A stretch of DNA of 32,659 bases from Marinomonas sp. CT5 (GCF_018336975.1 NZ_CP025572.1:654774-687432); one strand, 5' to 3'; counted from the stretch's first letter, positions 8,318 to 17,910 are shown. Numbers and translations: made by a program. The notes: a model not told the origin generated them from the sequence alone.

Positions 8318-10144
8318 ATGTGCGGAATAGTTGGTGCCATTGCACGTCGTAACGTATCTAAAATTTTAAGTGAAGGGCTTAGTCGCCTTGAATACCGTGG
8401 TTATGACTCTTCAGGTATTGCGATTAATAATGAAGATGGTGTGTTTTCCCATCGTGCTGTAGGTAAAGTTCAGGCATTAAAAGACAAATTCTTGGCCGAA
8501 CCTTTAGATGGAAAAATGGGGATTGCTCACACTCGCTGGGCGACTCACGGTAAACCAACTGAGGTCAATGCTCATCCTCACTTTTCTGGAGATGACCTTG
8601 CACTGGTTCATAATGGCATTATTGAAAATCATGAACCTTTGCGTCGTGAATTAAAAGACAAAGGCTATGTCTTCAAATCTGAAACCGACACAGAAGTTAT
8701 TGTGCACCTTATTCATGATGCGCTAAAAACTGAGTCAGACCTTTTAAAGGCAGTGCAAGCAAGCTTGGCAAGACTGCATGGTGCGTTTGCTATTGGTGTT
8801 GTACAGAAAGACGACAATGAGCGTTTTATTGCTGCTCGTAAAGGTTGTCCGCTCGTTGTTGGGGTTGGTATTGAAGAAAATTTCGTTGCTTCAGATCAGC
8901 TTGCTTTGTTACATGTTACTGATCAATTTATCTTCCTTGAAGAAGGTGACGTAGCAGAAATTAGTCGTGACAGTGTCGTCATTTATGATGAAAAAGGTGA
9001 GCGGCAAGATCGTCCAGTGAGTGTGTTCAACCACAACATTGATGCGACAGACAAAGGTGAATTTCGTCATTACATGATGAAAGAAATCTACGAGCAACCT
9101 ACTGTCATTAGCGCTTGTTTGGAAGGTCGTATCAGCGACAGTAAAGTGCTAACCAGCTGTTTTGGTGCGGATTCTGCTTTCTTAAAAGAAATCGAAAACG
9201 TTCATATTGTTGCCTGTGGCACCAGCTACCATGCTGGCATGGTAGCTAAATACTGGATCGAGGATCTAGCAGGTTTACCTTGTACGGTGGAAGTGGCCAG
9301 TGAATACCGTTATCGCAAAGTAGCTGTGCCAAAGAAAACCTTGTTTTTAACCTTGTCTCAATCGGGTGAAACAGCAGACACTCTAGCCGCTCTGCGCATG
9401 GCAAAAGAGCTGGGATATCTCACCACTTTGGCAATTTGTAATGTGCCATCCAGTACTCTTGTACGTGAGTCAGCACTGACTTTACTGACAAATGCGGGTC
9501 CTGAAATTGGTGTGGCTTCAACGAAAGCCTTTACTACACAGCTAACGGCGTTGTTGATTACGAGTGTGGCTATTGCCGTCGAAAATGGGTTGTCAGCCGA
9601 AAGAGAAAAAGACTTGGTTCAAGCCATGCGCTCTTTGCCAGCCTATGTTAATGCGGCTTTACTGGAAGACGCACACATTAAACAAGTGGCCGATCGCTTT
9701 GCTAACAAACACAATGCACTATTTTTAGGGCGTGGCACCATGTTCCCAATTGCACTTGAAGGCTCCCTGAAACTAAAAGAGATTTCTTACATTCACGCAG
9801 AAGCTTACCCAGCAGGCGAGCTGAAACACGGCCCATTAGCATTGGTCGATGAAGATATGCCGATTATTGCCTTGGTTCCGCACAACGATATGCTGGATAA
9901 ATTAAAATCCAACCTACAAGAAGTCGCGGCACGTGGCGGTGAATTGTACGTATTTGCAGACAAAGATACCGACCTGCATAACGAAGACAATATTACTTTT
10001 ACTGAAGTGCCAAAAGTGGACTGTATTTTAGAGCCGATTGTTCATACTATTCCGCTACAGTTATTGTCTTACCATGTAGCTGTGGTTAAAGGTACAGATG
10101 TAGATCAGCCGCGTAACTTAGCGAAGTCTGTGACGGTAGAGTAA
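8318..10144 (+). CDS. glmS: GlmS: glutamine-fructose-6-phosphate aminotransferase
   Basis: GlmS converts fructose-6-phosphate and glutamine to glucosamine-6-phosphate, the committed step to UDP-GlcNAc. The protein starts MCGIVGAIARR, so the catalytic nucleophile Cys becomes the N-terminus after Met removal. ATG 8318 has AAGAAGGA 8 bases upstream, whereas the in-frame ATG at 8243 would bury this Cys and lies in the intergenic hairpin. The class II glutaminase domain includes HTRWATHGKPTEVNAHPH. Two SIS domains follow (VACGTSYHAG, LSQSGETADTLAAL, GELKHGPLALV), ending LAKSVTVE. The 608 residues fit the family. The 3' end is the recognition sequence for the TnsD protein of Tn7-type transposons, and one is inserted just downstream. 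Confidence 0.98.
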   Translation: MCGIVGAIARRNVSKILSEGLSRLEYRGYDSSGIAINNEDGVFSHRAVGKVQALKDKFLAEPLDGKMGIAHTRWATHGKPTEVNAHPHFSGDDLALVHNGIIENHEPLRRELKDKGYVFKSETDTEVIVHLIHDALKTESDLLKAVQASLARLHGAFAIGVVQKDDNERFIAARKGCPLVVGVGIEENFVASDQLALLHVTDQFIFLEEGDVAEISRDSVVIYDEKGERQDRPVSVFNHNIDATDKGEFRHYMMKEIYEQPTVISACLEGRISDSKVLTSCFGADSAFLKEIENVHIVACGTSYHAGMVAKYWIEDLAGLPCTVEVASEYRYRKVAVPKKTLFLTLSQSGETADTLAALRMAKELGYLTTLAICNVPSSTLVRESALTLLTNAGPEIGVASTKAFTTQLTALLITSVAIAVENGLSAEREKDLVQAMRSLPAYVNAALLEDAHIKQVADRFANKHNALFLGRGTMFPIALEGSLKLKEISYIHAEAYPAGELKHGPLALVDEDMPIIALVPHNDMLDKLKSNLQEVAARGGELYVFADKDTDLHNEDNITFTEVPKVDCILEPIVHTIPLQLLSYHVAVVKGTDVDQPRNLAKSVTVE

Positions 10145-10168
10145 TACTTTATAAAAACTAGGTTGCCC
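10095..10168 (+). other. attTn7 site (glmS 3' end and insertion point)
   Basis: The last about 50 bp of glmS plus 24 bp of downstream spacer end at the TGCCC duplication. In Tn7, TnsD binds the highly conserved glmS 3' coding sequence and directs insertion about 25 bp past the stop. The insertion points here (24 bp for the intact element, about 25 bp for the older one) fit that rule. The TnsD footprint itself is inferred. Confidence 0.85.
10164..10168 (+). repeat. Left 5-bp target-site duplication TGCCC
   Basis: TGCCC directly precedes the left terminus TGTACGAC, and an identical TGCCC directly follows the right terminus at 30801-30805. Tn7 insertions generate 5-bp duplications. Confidence 0.95.
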
Positions 10169-10217
10169 TGTACGACTATAATAAAGTTTGATATTTTATA
10201 ATATAGTTTGATATTTT
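10169..10217 (+). repeat. Transposon left end with two TnsB-type sites
   Basis: The terminus TGTACGACTATAATAAAG is followed by two direct copies of a 16-bp motif, TAAAGTTTGATATTTT (10182-10197) and TATAGTTTGATATTTT (10202-10217), spaced 20 bp. The same motif in inverse orientation occurs three times at the right end. A perfect TATAAT (10197-10202) sits between the two sites, so TnsB binding could also repress tnsA transcription, as in Tn7. Confidence 0.85.
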
Positions 10218-10254
10218 TTGCCCCCCTGCTATCCTCAGATAGACAGGGGGGCAA
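10218..10254 (+). promoter_or_regulatory. tnsA leader hairpin sequestering the ribosome-binding-like sequence
   Basis: TTGCCCCCCTG (10218-10228) pairs with CAGGGGGGCAA (10244-10254). An inner CTATC/GATAG helix closes a CTCA loop, with one bulged A. The tnsA ATG is only 3 nt past the stem (10258). The only purine-rich candidate Shine-Dalgarno (AGGGGGG) lies inside the 3' arm, so the folded stem should block tnsA translation on transcripts reading in from glmS. It has only TTT downstream, making it a poor intrinsic terminator. A hairpin of the same form precedes tnsA in the older neighbouring element (30835-30878). Confidence 0.8.
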
Positions 10255-10257
10255 TTT

Positions 10258-11076
10258 ATGTACGATTCAGAAAGATCACTAGATCCAAAAGATGAAAAAC
10301 GACTAAAAACCAGAGGTATTGGATCTGGACGTAAGTATGAACCTTTCATCAAAGTCCATGAAATTAGTAGTAAAGGTGAAAGCTATCGAATCTTTGGCCG
10401 AAACTCATCACGCCCCCACCATCTCCTATCTCGTTTAGAATTATCTGCCTTTCTTATTTTTGATCGCTATCACCTTACCGTCGATATTAAGGAGCAATAC
10501 CCACTTCCAATCGTAGACACCCTCAGTATTTGTGAGCGATTGGGTATTAAGCACCCTCAAATATCAGGGAAGCTAAAAGTCGTTACAACGGATTTAGTAA
10601 TAGAACTAAAGAACAAAAACGGTTTAGCTGTTGCTGTTAAGTATGCGGAAGATCTGAATGACACACGAAAGGTTGAAAAACTACAGATTGAGAAGGTATT
10701 TTGGGAACAGCAAGGCTACGAATGGAAACTTTTTACTGAACAAGAAATTACAGCGGCTATTAAAGAAAATTTAGAATGGCTTCATGCCGCCCATCAAAAT
10801 TCAAACGATCTTTATACGGAATTATCTCTTAGTGATATCCAGTTGGTTTATCAGAGATTTGCAGCCTCTGAAAAGAGGCTGTCGACAGTTTGTTCTACGT
10901 TAGATGATGAGTACTCTTGTGAGCCAGGCTTTCATATTGGAGTAACTCGAAAGGCAATTGCGGCCAACCTAATAGATGTGCCTTTAGGCAAGGTATTCAG
11001 GCAGTGGTCATGTTCAGACCTTTCACTCACGAATAGCCTCACTCTGATTGAAGGATATGCCTTAAATGTATCTTAA
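10258..11076 (+). CDS. tnsA: TnsA, Tn7-type transposase endonuclease subunit
   Basis: TnsA is the endonuclease-like half of the heteromeric TnsAB transposase. It cuts the 5' ends so the element moves by cut-and-paste. The 272 residues match Tn7 TnsA (273). The N-terminal nuclease domain has HHLLSRLELSAF (E61, equivalent to catalytic E63 of Tn7) and VVTTDLVIEL (D112, equivalent to D114), then VAVKYA with K128 (equivalent to K132). The usual Gln of the Q-x-K motif is Ala126 here; the neighbouring old copy keeps QVK. A C-terminal winged-helix region that contacts TnsC follows. The stop overlaps the tnsB start by 11 bp, so translation is coupled. The hairpin directly upstream is expected to limit its expression. 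Confidence 0.93.
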   Translation: MYDSERSLDPKDEKRLKTRGIGSGRKYEPFIKVHEISSKGESYRIFGRNSSRPHHLLSRLELSAFLIFDRYHLTVDIKEQYPLPIVDTLSICERLGIKHPQISGKLKVVTTDLVIELKNKNGLAVAVKYAEDLNDTRKVEKLQIEKVFWEQQGYEWKLFTEQEITAAIKENLEWLHAAHQNSNDLYTELSLSDIQLVYQRFAASEKRLSTVCSTLDDEYSCEPGFHIGVTRKAIAANLIDVPLGKVFRQWSCSDLSLTNSLTLIEGYALNVS

Positions 11077-13129
11077 TCGAGTCTATTTGGATCCCCATTC
11101 CACTCCCGCAGCGCAACTACGTGTGGTTCTTGAGCAAGTGGATTTCTTGATGTTGATTGATATCAACGATGATAAGGCATGGCCATTTCGAATTGAAACA
11201 TCTGAAATAGATTCATTAGGGCTGGAGTTAATACCTGATCCTATTGAGTTAACAGTACTTGAGCCAGGATCAAAATCTGAGGAAGCTAGAGATCGCGCAT
11301 ATAGCGCTATTGCTCCTTTACTTGAGCATAATGTCGAATTATTTGATAAAACACTACGCAATAAACATATCAAATCATTACTTGAAAATACGAGCGAGAA
11401 AAGACTCTACATTACGCGTCAGCTAAGACGGTATTGGCAACGAGGGATGACTCCTGATGCCTTAGCTCTCGATTACTCAAACTGTGGAGCCCCAGGCGAA
11501 GTAAGAAGAAGCGTTACTAGTAAGTTAGGACGAAAGCGTTCCGTTACACCTGGAAAAGGGATGGTTGTTACGGAAGAGATTGCTGGATTTTTTCGTCTCT
11601 CTATAGAAGGTTTTTACCTTTTAAGGGAGGACATTGATCTTCCTAAAGCTCGGACTAAGGCGATTGGCTATATAAAGTCAAAATACCCCAAAATACACGA
11701 AAGCGATTTGCCAACAGATATGCAGTTTCGTTACTTTTTTGAAAGAAACTACAGTAAACCTGATGTTGTTAGGGCAAGAGTTTCAAGCATTGAATATGAG
11801 AAAGATATAGCACCTTTAAAAGGTACCTCAGTTACAAACAACTTTGGCCCAGGAGCTAGATATGAGATTGATGCCACTATTGCTGATGTATTTTTGATTT
11901 CTGCGTTAGATCCGGATCGGATTATTGGACGCCCAGTAATTTATAAAGTTAAAGATGTGTTTAGTCGAATGACCGTCGGGTTATATGTTGGATTAGAAAA
12001 TCCTTCATGGGCTACTGCATCAATCGCTTTAGCCAATGCGTTCTGCGATAAAGTTGAATATTGCCGACGCTTTGGAGTTGAAATTTCTTATGCTGATTGG
12101 CCAAGTGTAGGGGCTCCTGCAGTAGTAACGGCTGACCGTGGTGAGCTACTGGGTAAGCATGGTGATATCTTAGTTAATCGCTTTGGAATTACGCTGTCAA
12201 ATACTCGAGCATATCATGGTGATGACAAGGGCATTGTTGAACGATCGTGTAAGACGATGCATGCAGATATATTGCCCTATGTACAAGGGAAAGTAGAACC
12301 AATTAATGGCAAAAAGAAAGCAGGCAAACGGTATGAGTTATCTGCTGATTTAACTCTCTATGACTTTACAAGAATGGTGATCATATCTGAGATTAACCGC
12401 AATACAACAGGAGTGCTAAGCGGTTATGATTTTGAGTCAGATATGCCCACAGACCTTGCTCCTGTTCCTGTTGAGTTATGGAATTGGGGAGTGCGCAACC
12501 GCACAGGTGTGCTGCGTGGGGTTGATGAAATGTTAACTTTCATTAATTTTTTGCCGCATGAAAAAGCGACTGTTTCGGTTTTGGGTATCTGTTTTAAGGG
12601 ACTTTATTACACATGTTCGGAAGCAGTGAGTTTAGGTTGGTTTCATAAAAATAAAGCAGCGCCTAGACCAAAAAGTGTGGAGATAGCATACGATCCACTT
12701 GATACCAATTCTATTTATATTAGACCAGATAGCCAATTTAATAGTGTATGGAAGTGTTCATTAGAGTCTCGAAGCCGTAGATATAAGGATATGAGTTTTA
12801 CTGAGGCGGTAAGCATTCTGAAAGAAAGTAGAACAACTATAGCGGCAAGCAAGCAAAAGGCTGATAACAAAGCGCCTGATCTACAAAACGAACTTGAAGA
12901 AATTGCCCTTCAAGCTGCAAAACGTAAAAAGAATACTGATTTATCCATTAAAAGTGAAAGGCTCCGAGGAACTCGAGGTAATCGACAGCAAGAAAAAGAG
13001 TCAGAACGCCAGAAAAATAGAGAGTCCGCTAAGCCGCCTAAGAAGAAGGAGGCAGCGACAGTTACTTCTATCCATTCCGGTAAACAAGTTGAACAGGGGT
13101 TCGACTATCCAGATTTGGATGATTTTTAA
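11066..13129 (+). CDS. tnsB: TnsB, DDE transposase subunit
   Basis: TnsB binds the repeats in the transposon ends and performs 3' end cleavage and strand transfer. It is a 687-residue protein (Tn7 TnsB is about 700) with N-terminal HTH segments (RQLRRYWQRGMTPDALALDY) and an RNase H-fold core. The catalytic triad is visible as D269 (RYEIDATIAD), D357 (VTADRGELLG) and E392 (DDKGIVERSCK). The 88- and 35-residue spacings equal those of Tn7 TnsB (D273/D361/E396). A beta-barrel domain and a very basic, charged C-terminal tail (KKNTDLSIKSERLRG onward), the part that touches TnsC, follow. It overlaps tnsA and precedes tnsC by 11 bp. Confidence 0.96.
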   Translation: MYLNRVYLDPHSTPAAQLRVVLEQVDFLMLIDINDDKAWPFRIETSEIDSLGLELIPDPIELTVLEPGSKSEEARDRAYSAIAPLLEHNVELFDKTLRNKHIKSLLENTSEKRLYITRQLRRYWQRGMTPDALALDYSNCGAPGEVRRSVTSKLGRKRSVTPGKGMVVTEEIAGFFRLSIEGFYLLREDIDLPKARTKAIGYIKSKYPKIHESDLPTDMQFRYFFERNYSKPDVVRARVSSIEYEKDIAPLKGTSVTNNFGPGARYEIDATIADVFLISALDPDRIIGRPVIYKVKDVFSRMTVGLYVGLENPSWATASIALANAFCDKVEYCRRFGVEISYADWPSVGAPAVVTADRGELLGKHGDILVNRFGITLSNTRAYHGDDKGIVERSCKTMHADILPYVQGKVEPINGKKKAGKRYELSADLTLYDFTRMVIISEINRNTTGVLSGYDFESDMPTDLAPVPVELWNWGVRNRTGVLRGVDEMLTFINFLPHEKATVSVLGICFKGLYYTCSEAVSLGWFHKNKAAPRPKSVEIAYDPLDTNSIYIRPDSQFNSVWKCSLESRSRRYKDMSFTEAVSILKESRTTIAASKQKADNKAPDLQNELEEIALQAAKRKKNTDLSIKSERLRGTRGNRQQEKESERQKNRESAKPPKKKEAATVTSIHSGKQVEQGFDYPDLDDF

Positions 13130-13140
13130 GGGATAATCAC

Positions 13141-14736
13141 ATGGCCGTATTTGAAACAGCGAAATACATAGATGCAGAGATTAAAGAATACGAAGATCAT
13201 CCATTAATCAATGCTTTACCGCGTATTAATTCGCCAAAAGACACAGCGGAATTGATACGACGTATTCCGGTTGTGAGTCCTGAAGAGGTGGCTCTTCCTG
13301 CTCATATCCGTCGACATGCCATGTTGCGAATTATGGATGGTTTTTTATACCCAACAAAAGCGCATCTACAGTTAGAGCAAACGATCTCTACTATGATTCG
13401 TCAAGGCTATTTGAGTCGAAACATAGCCAATAAAAGCTATCAAGAAACATTGAATCGAACAGAGAAGCTAGCAGATGACAGCCGTAATGCTGGCAATGAA
13501 GCCCTAGTGAGCTCTGTAATTGGCTGTTCGGGTGCTGGTAAATCAACAGCAGTTGAAGCCGTCTTGTCTGGCTATCCTCAAGTCATTATGCATTCCTCTT
13601 ACCAACATGTTCAGATTGTCTGGCTTAAAGTAGAGTGCCCTCATGACGCCTCTGTAAAAAGTCTATGCATCAACTTCTTTCGTGCTCTAGACGAGGCATT
13701 AGACAACAACGGGCTATATGAAAAGCAATACGTAAAACCACGAGCAAATGCTGAAATGTTGCTGGGGGATTTTGCGAGAATTGCCGCTTTGCACTCAATA
13801 GGCCTACTAGTTATTGATGAAATTCAGCATTTAGAGCGTTCGAGCTCTACGAATGTGTCTGATCGAATTCTTCGGTTCTTTGTGCAGCTAACGAACACGA
13901 TTAAGCTACCAATACTGTTTGTCGGGACGCCAAAAGCCTATGAGCTATTTTCTCCTAGTATGCGTTCGGCTAGACGTGCATCACAGTTTGGTAGTATCAA
14001 CTGGAATCGGTTCAATACCACAGACAGATCCGGTAAAGGCTCTGATTGGGATAGGTTTTTCTCTCAGTTGTGGGCGTTACAGTGGTTCAAGTCATCTCAG
14101 CCCCTAACGAAAGAGATTAAAACGCTTTTCTGGGACTACTCTCAGGGCATTGCCCATGTTGCGGTAACACTTTTTTACTTATGTCAGACAAGAGCTGTGA
14201 CAGTGGGTAGAGAAGTGATCTCCAGAGACTTAGTGGAAACCGTATTCAATGAAGAGCTTCATATGATCAAACCCATGATCAAAGCGCTTCAAAGTGGTCG
14301 TGATTCAGAAATACAAAAATATGATGATCTAGAAATACCAAGAGCAAGCATAGTTCAGAACGCAGTGGTTTCTGCTCCAGTAAATGAAAATGCGGAGCTT
14401 AATAGAGAGGATGAGCATGACTCCCCTGAGCAGACCAAGCTATCTAAGCTGATCAATATGCTTGAGCAAGCGGGTATCGGTGAAGACATTGCGCCCACTG
14501 TGGCAGAGCAAGCTGTGTCAGAGCTTCCTGGTGCCAACTTATTTCAGCTGCTTGCGCATATCAATAACTTGCAGAATAAAGAGCCAGTGCCCCAAGTCAA
14601 AGAGAAGTCAAAAGTCGTTAAGTTAAAGCCTAGTTATGTTGAAAACGACCTGCGATTAATGCTTAACAGTAAAGGTGGCAGTTACAAGACTATGAAGGCT
14701 GAAGGGGTTATACTGCAAATATCCGATTATTTATAA
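13141..14736 (+). CDS. tnsC: TnsC, AAA+ transposition regulator
   Basis: TnsC is the ATP-dependent matchmaker that links target-site proteins (TnsD or TnsE) to TnsAB and mediates target immunity. The 531-residue protein has Walker A GCSGAGKST (128-136), Walker B LLVIDEIQHLE (D226, E227) and a sensor-like LPILFVGTPKAYELF segment, followed by an extended C-terminal region. Length is near Tn7 TnsC (about 555). It is the last tns gene of the left block. Its stop (14734-14736) is only 12 bp before hsdR, which has its own AAGGA ribosome-binding site, so cargo appears spliced directly onto the tns operon and may be co-transcribed. Confidence 0.95.
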   Translation: MAVFETAKYIDAEIKEYEDHPLINALPRINSPKDTAELIRRIPVVSPEEVALPAHIRRHAMLRIMDGFLYPTKAHLQLEQTISTMIRQGYLSRNIANKSYQETLNRTEKLADDSRNAGNEALVSSVIGCSGAGKSTAVEAVLSGYPQVIMHSSYQHVQIVWLKVECPHDASVKSLCINFFRALDEALDNNGLYEKQYVKPRANAEMLLGDFARIAALHSIGLLVIDEIQHLERSSSTNVSDRILRFFVQLTNTIKLPILFVGTPKAYELFSPSMRSARRASQFGSINWNRFNTTDRSGKGSDWDRFFSQLWALQWFKSSQPLTKEIKTLFWDYSQGIAHVAVTLFYLCQTRAVTVGREVISRDLVETVFNEELHMIKPMIKALQSGRDSEIQKYDDLEIPRASIVQNAVVSAPVNENAELNREDEHDSPEQTKLSKLINMLEQAGIGEDIAPTVAEQAVSELPGANLFQLLAHINNLQNKEPVPQVKEKSKVVKLKPSYVENDLRLMLNSKGGSYKTMKAEGVILQISDYL

Positions 14737-14748
14737 ACAAGGAATGTT

Positions 14749-17700
14749 ATGGCCTTCAATACCAATAAATTTAATGAAGATAGTCGGGTAAAAATCCCTG
14801 CAATTCTTCATCTAATGCGTCTAGGCTACCAATACCTATCACTTAAAGGGCAAAGCTGGGATCTCGACACCAATATCTTCCCTGACGTATTCAAAACGGC
14901 TATCGGTAAAATTAACCCTGGTATTGAAGATGCTGAAGCCGGTCGTTTGTTGGAAGATGTCAAACTATTACTTGATAACGAAGACTTAGGCAAAGCCTTC
15001 TTTGAGCGCCTGTCAGAGCGTTCAAATACCAAGCTGATCGATTTTGAAAACTTTAATAACAATACCTTCCATGTTGTTACCGAGCTAACGTGTCAAAACG
15101 GTGATGAAGAGTTCCGCCCAGATATCACATTGCTTATCAACGGTATGCCGTTAGTGTTTATCGAGGTGAAAAAGCCCAATAACCGTGAAGGCATTTTGGC
15201 TGAGCGTGATCGCATCAATAAACGCTTTCAAAACCCTAAGTTCAAGCGTTTTGCCAATATCACCCAGTTTATGATTTTCTCCAATAACATGGAGTACGAC
15301 GACGGCGACCCAGAACCCGTGCAAGGTGCGTTCTATGCCAGTAGTTCTTACCATAAGCCGGTATTTAACTATTTCCGCGAAGAAAAAATCTTAAACTTAA
15401 CCGCCTTGTTGAAGCAGGTATCGGACGATGACGAGCTAAAAGTCTTAAAAGACAACAATCTGGAAGTGATCCGCAGTAATCCAGAGTTCCAAACCAACAA
15501 GCAACCCGAGCGCCCAACCAACCGCATTTGTACCTCTTTACTCAGCCGTGAGCGCTTAGCCTTTATTTTGCGTTATGCCTTGGCGTATGTGTCGGAGTCA
15601 GACGGGTTACAAAAACACATTATGCGTTACCCGCAGTTGTTTGCCACTAAAGCCATTGAGCGCAAGCTCAGTGAAGGCGTTAAAAAAGGCATAATTTGGC
15701 ACACCCAAGGCAGTGGTAAAACTGCCCTAACGTTTTACAACGTGCGCTTTTTAACCGACTACTTTCAAAAGCAGCACGTCATCCCTAAGTTTTACTTTAT
15801 TGTTGATCGCCTAGACCTACTGCAACAAGCGCAACGCGAATTTACCGCCCGTGGTTTAACCGTACACACCATCAACTCACGGGATGCCTTTACTCGTGAC
15901 ATCAAAGCCACACAGGTGATCCATAACCATTCTGGCAAGCCAGAAATCACCGTGGTGAATATTCAAAAGTTTAAAGATGACCCAGATGTGGTCAGCACCA
16001 AAGACTACAACGTCGCGATCCAACGCGTGTATTTTTTAGACGAAGTTCACCGCAGCTATAACCCCAAAGGCAGTTTCTTAGCCAACTTAAGCCAGTCAGA
16101 CAGCAACGCCATTAAAATTGGCTTAACGGGTACGCCGCTATTGGGAGATGACTACAACTCACGCGCCTTGTTTGGCGACTACATTCACAAGTACTACTAC
16201 AACGCGTCCATTGCCGACGGTTACACCTTGCGCCTAATCCGTGAAGAGATCAGCACTCAATACAAAATTGAGCTGCAAAAAGCCCTTGAAGAAGCCGAAG
16301 TGAAAATGGGCGATGTGGATCGTAAGCTGATTTACGCCCACCCAAGCTTTGTTGAGCCCATGCTGACTTACATCGTAAACGACTTTGAAAAAAGCCGTGG
16401 TGCATTAAACGATACAACCATTGGTGGCATGGTCATTTGCGACAGCTCAGATCAAGCCAAGCAGATGTTTGAAATCTTCAATGGCGTTTATGCCGAAACG
16501 CCTATTCTGCCGCAAACATCCAACTCAAAAACCGAAGTGCTTGAAGTCGCTGAGCCTGCGCCAACCAGTTATGCAGAGTCTGCCAAACAAGCCCAAAAGG
16601 TAAAAAACGCCGCCTTGATTCTGCACGACATTGGCACCAAAGAAGAGCGTAAAAACTGGGTTGAAGACTTTAAGGCAGGCAAAATCGATTTTTTGTTTGT
16701 GTATAACATGCTGCTCACTGGTTTTGACGCCAAACGCCTGAAAAAGCTCTACCTTGGTCGGGTGATCCGCAAGCACAATTTGCTGCAAGCGCTCACCCGA
16801 GTGAACCGCACTTACAAAGACTTCCGCTACGGCTATGTGGTCGATTTTGCCGATATTCGTAAAGAGTTTGATGCCACCAACAAAGCCTATTTTGACGAAT
16901 TACAGTCGGAACTGGGCGATGAAATGGAGCACTACTCACACCTGTTTAAATCTCAGGAAGAGATCAAACAAGAAATCGAGCATATCAAAGACGTACTGTT
17001 CCGTTTTGATACCGACAACATGGAAGAGTTCTGCAACCAGATCAGCCAAATACAAGACCGCGACACCGTACTGGCACTCAAAAAAGCCTTAGCCGATGCT
17101 CGCAGCTTGTATAACTTGATCCGCTTGCAAGGCGAGTATGACTTTCTCGATGAGCTGGATTTTGCCAAGCTTAATGTGCTTTACCGCGAAACCAGTAACC
17201 ATCTAGATTTACTCAACCTTAAAAACGATTTAGAAAGCGGTGAAGACACCAGTAACTTGCTCAACCGCGCCTTAGAAGACGTGATCTTCAAGTTTGTAAA
17301 AATCGGCGAAGAAGAGCTGGTTCTGGCCGACAAGCTGAAAAACACCCTGCGCCAAACCCGCGAGGCACTGGCCAGCAATTTTGACCAGCAAGATCCGCAG
17401 TTCATAAGCTTGAAAGAAGAACTAGAGCGGCTGTTTAAGAAGAAAAACTTAAGCGAAGTGACTCAAGACGAAATGGTGGCCAATATCGACGCGCTGAATA
17501 AAATTCACGACCGCGTTAAAGAGCTCAACCGCCAAAACAACCAACTGCGGCAAAAATACTTAGGCGATGCCAAATACACCCGTATTCACAAACGCTTGCA
17601 AGAGCGCCAGCAAAGCCAAAGCGATATTAGCGAATCGGAACGCAAAATCTTTGAAGCATTGGCAGGCGTGAAACAAGATGCCGACGAGCAAGTGCTCAAC

Positions 17701-17877
17701 AACAGCCAAGTGCTGGATAACGAAAGCTACTTCGAACGGCAAATGATGCCGCTGGTGATTGGCCGCTTTATGAAAGAACAAAACATCAAACTCAACGCCG
17801 ACGCCTCACGGTATATTAATCACCTCGTCGTCGCGGAATATTTAAAAGAATTTAATACCGGCAGCCAAGCGTGGTAA
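14749..17877 (+). CDS. hsdR: Type I restriction enzyme R subunit (HsdR)
   Basis: HsdR translocates DNA with ATP and cuts unmodified DNA when assembled with HsdM and HsdS. The 1042-residue protein has an N-terminal PD-ExK nuclease domain (RPDITLLINGMPLVFIEVKK: D125, E139-V-K141), then a superfamily 2 translocase with Walker A HTQGSGKT (318-325), DEVH (431-434), LTGTPLLGDDY and motif VI QALTRVNRTYK. A helical C-terminus for holding HsdM follows. Length is typical for EcoR124-type subunits. GC content looks clearly higher by eye than in the tns genes, with GCC/CGC-rich codons, indicating a different source. It is first in a hsdR-M-S order. Confidence 0.96.
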   Translation: MAFNTNKFNEDSRVKIPAILHLMRLGYQYLSLKGQSWDLDTNIFPDVFKTAIGKINPGIEDAEAGRLLEDVKLLLDNEDLGKAFFERLSERSNTKLIDFENFNNNTFHVVTELTCQNGDEEFRPDITLLINGMPLVFIEVKKPNNREGILAERDRINKRFQNPKFKRFANITQFMIFSNNMEYDDGDPEPVQGAFYASSSYHKPVFNYFREEKILNLTALLKQVSDDDELKVLKDNNLEVIRSNPEFQTNKQPERPTNRICTSLLSRERLAFILRYALAYVSESDGLQKHIMRYPQLFATKAIERKLSEGVKKGIIWHTQGSGKTALTFYNVRFLTDYFQKQHVIPKFYFIVDRLDLLQQAQREFTARGLTVHTINSRDAFTRDIKATQVIHNHSGKPEITVVNIQKFKDDPDVVSTKDYNVAIQRVYFLDEVHRSYNPKGSFLANLSQSDSNAIKIGLTGTPLLGDDYNSRALFGDYIHKYYYNASIADGYTLRLIREEISTQYKIELQKALEEAEVKMGDVDRKLIYAHPSFVEPMLTYIVNDFEKSRGALNDTTIGGMVICDSSDQAKQMFEIFNGVYAETPILPQTSNSKTEVLEVAEPAPTSYAESAKQAQKVKNAALILHDIGTKEERKNWVEDFKAGKIDFLFVYNMLLTGFDAKRLKKLYLGRVIRKHNLLQALTRVNRTYKDFRYGYVVDFADIRKEFDATNKAYFDELQSELGDEMEHYSHLFKSQEEIKQEIEHIKDVLFRFDTDNMEEFCNQISQIQDRDTVLALKKALADARSLYNLIRLQGEYDFLDELDFAKLNVLYRETSNHLDLLNLKNDLESGEDTSNLLNRALEDVIFKFVKIGEEELVLADKLKNTLRQTREALASNFDQQDPQFISLKEELERLFKKKNLSEVTQDEMVANIDALNKIHDRVKELNRQNNQLRQKYLGDAKYTRIHKRLQERQQSQSDISESERKIFEALAGVKQDADEQVLNNSQVLDNESYFERQMMPLVIGRFMKEQNIKLNADASRYINHLVVAEYLKEFNTGSQAW

Positions 17878-17910
17878 TGCGGGTAGAACTGATTAGGAAG
17901 TAAACACCAA

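Noticed and set aside
10220..10257. The tnsA leader hairpin as a Rho-independent terminator for glmS
   Set aside because: Only TTT follows and the start codon comes within 3 nt; without a T-run, RBS occlusion is the better first hypothesis, though attenuation is not excluded.
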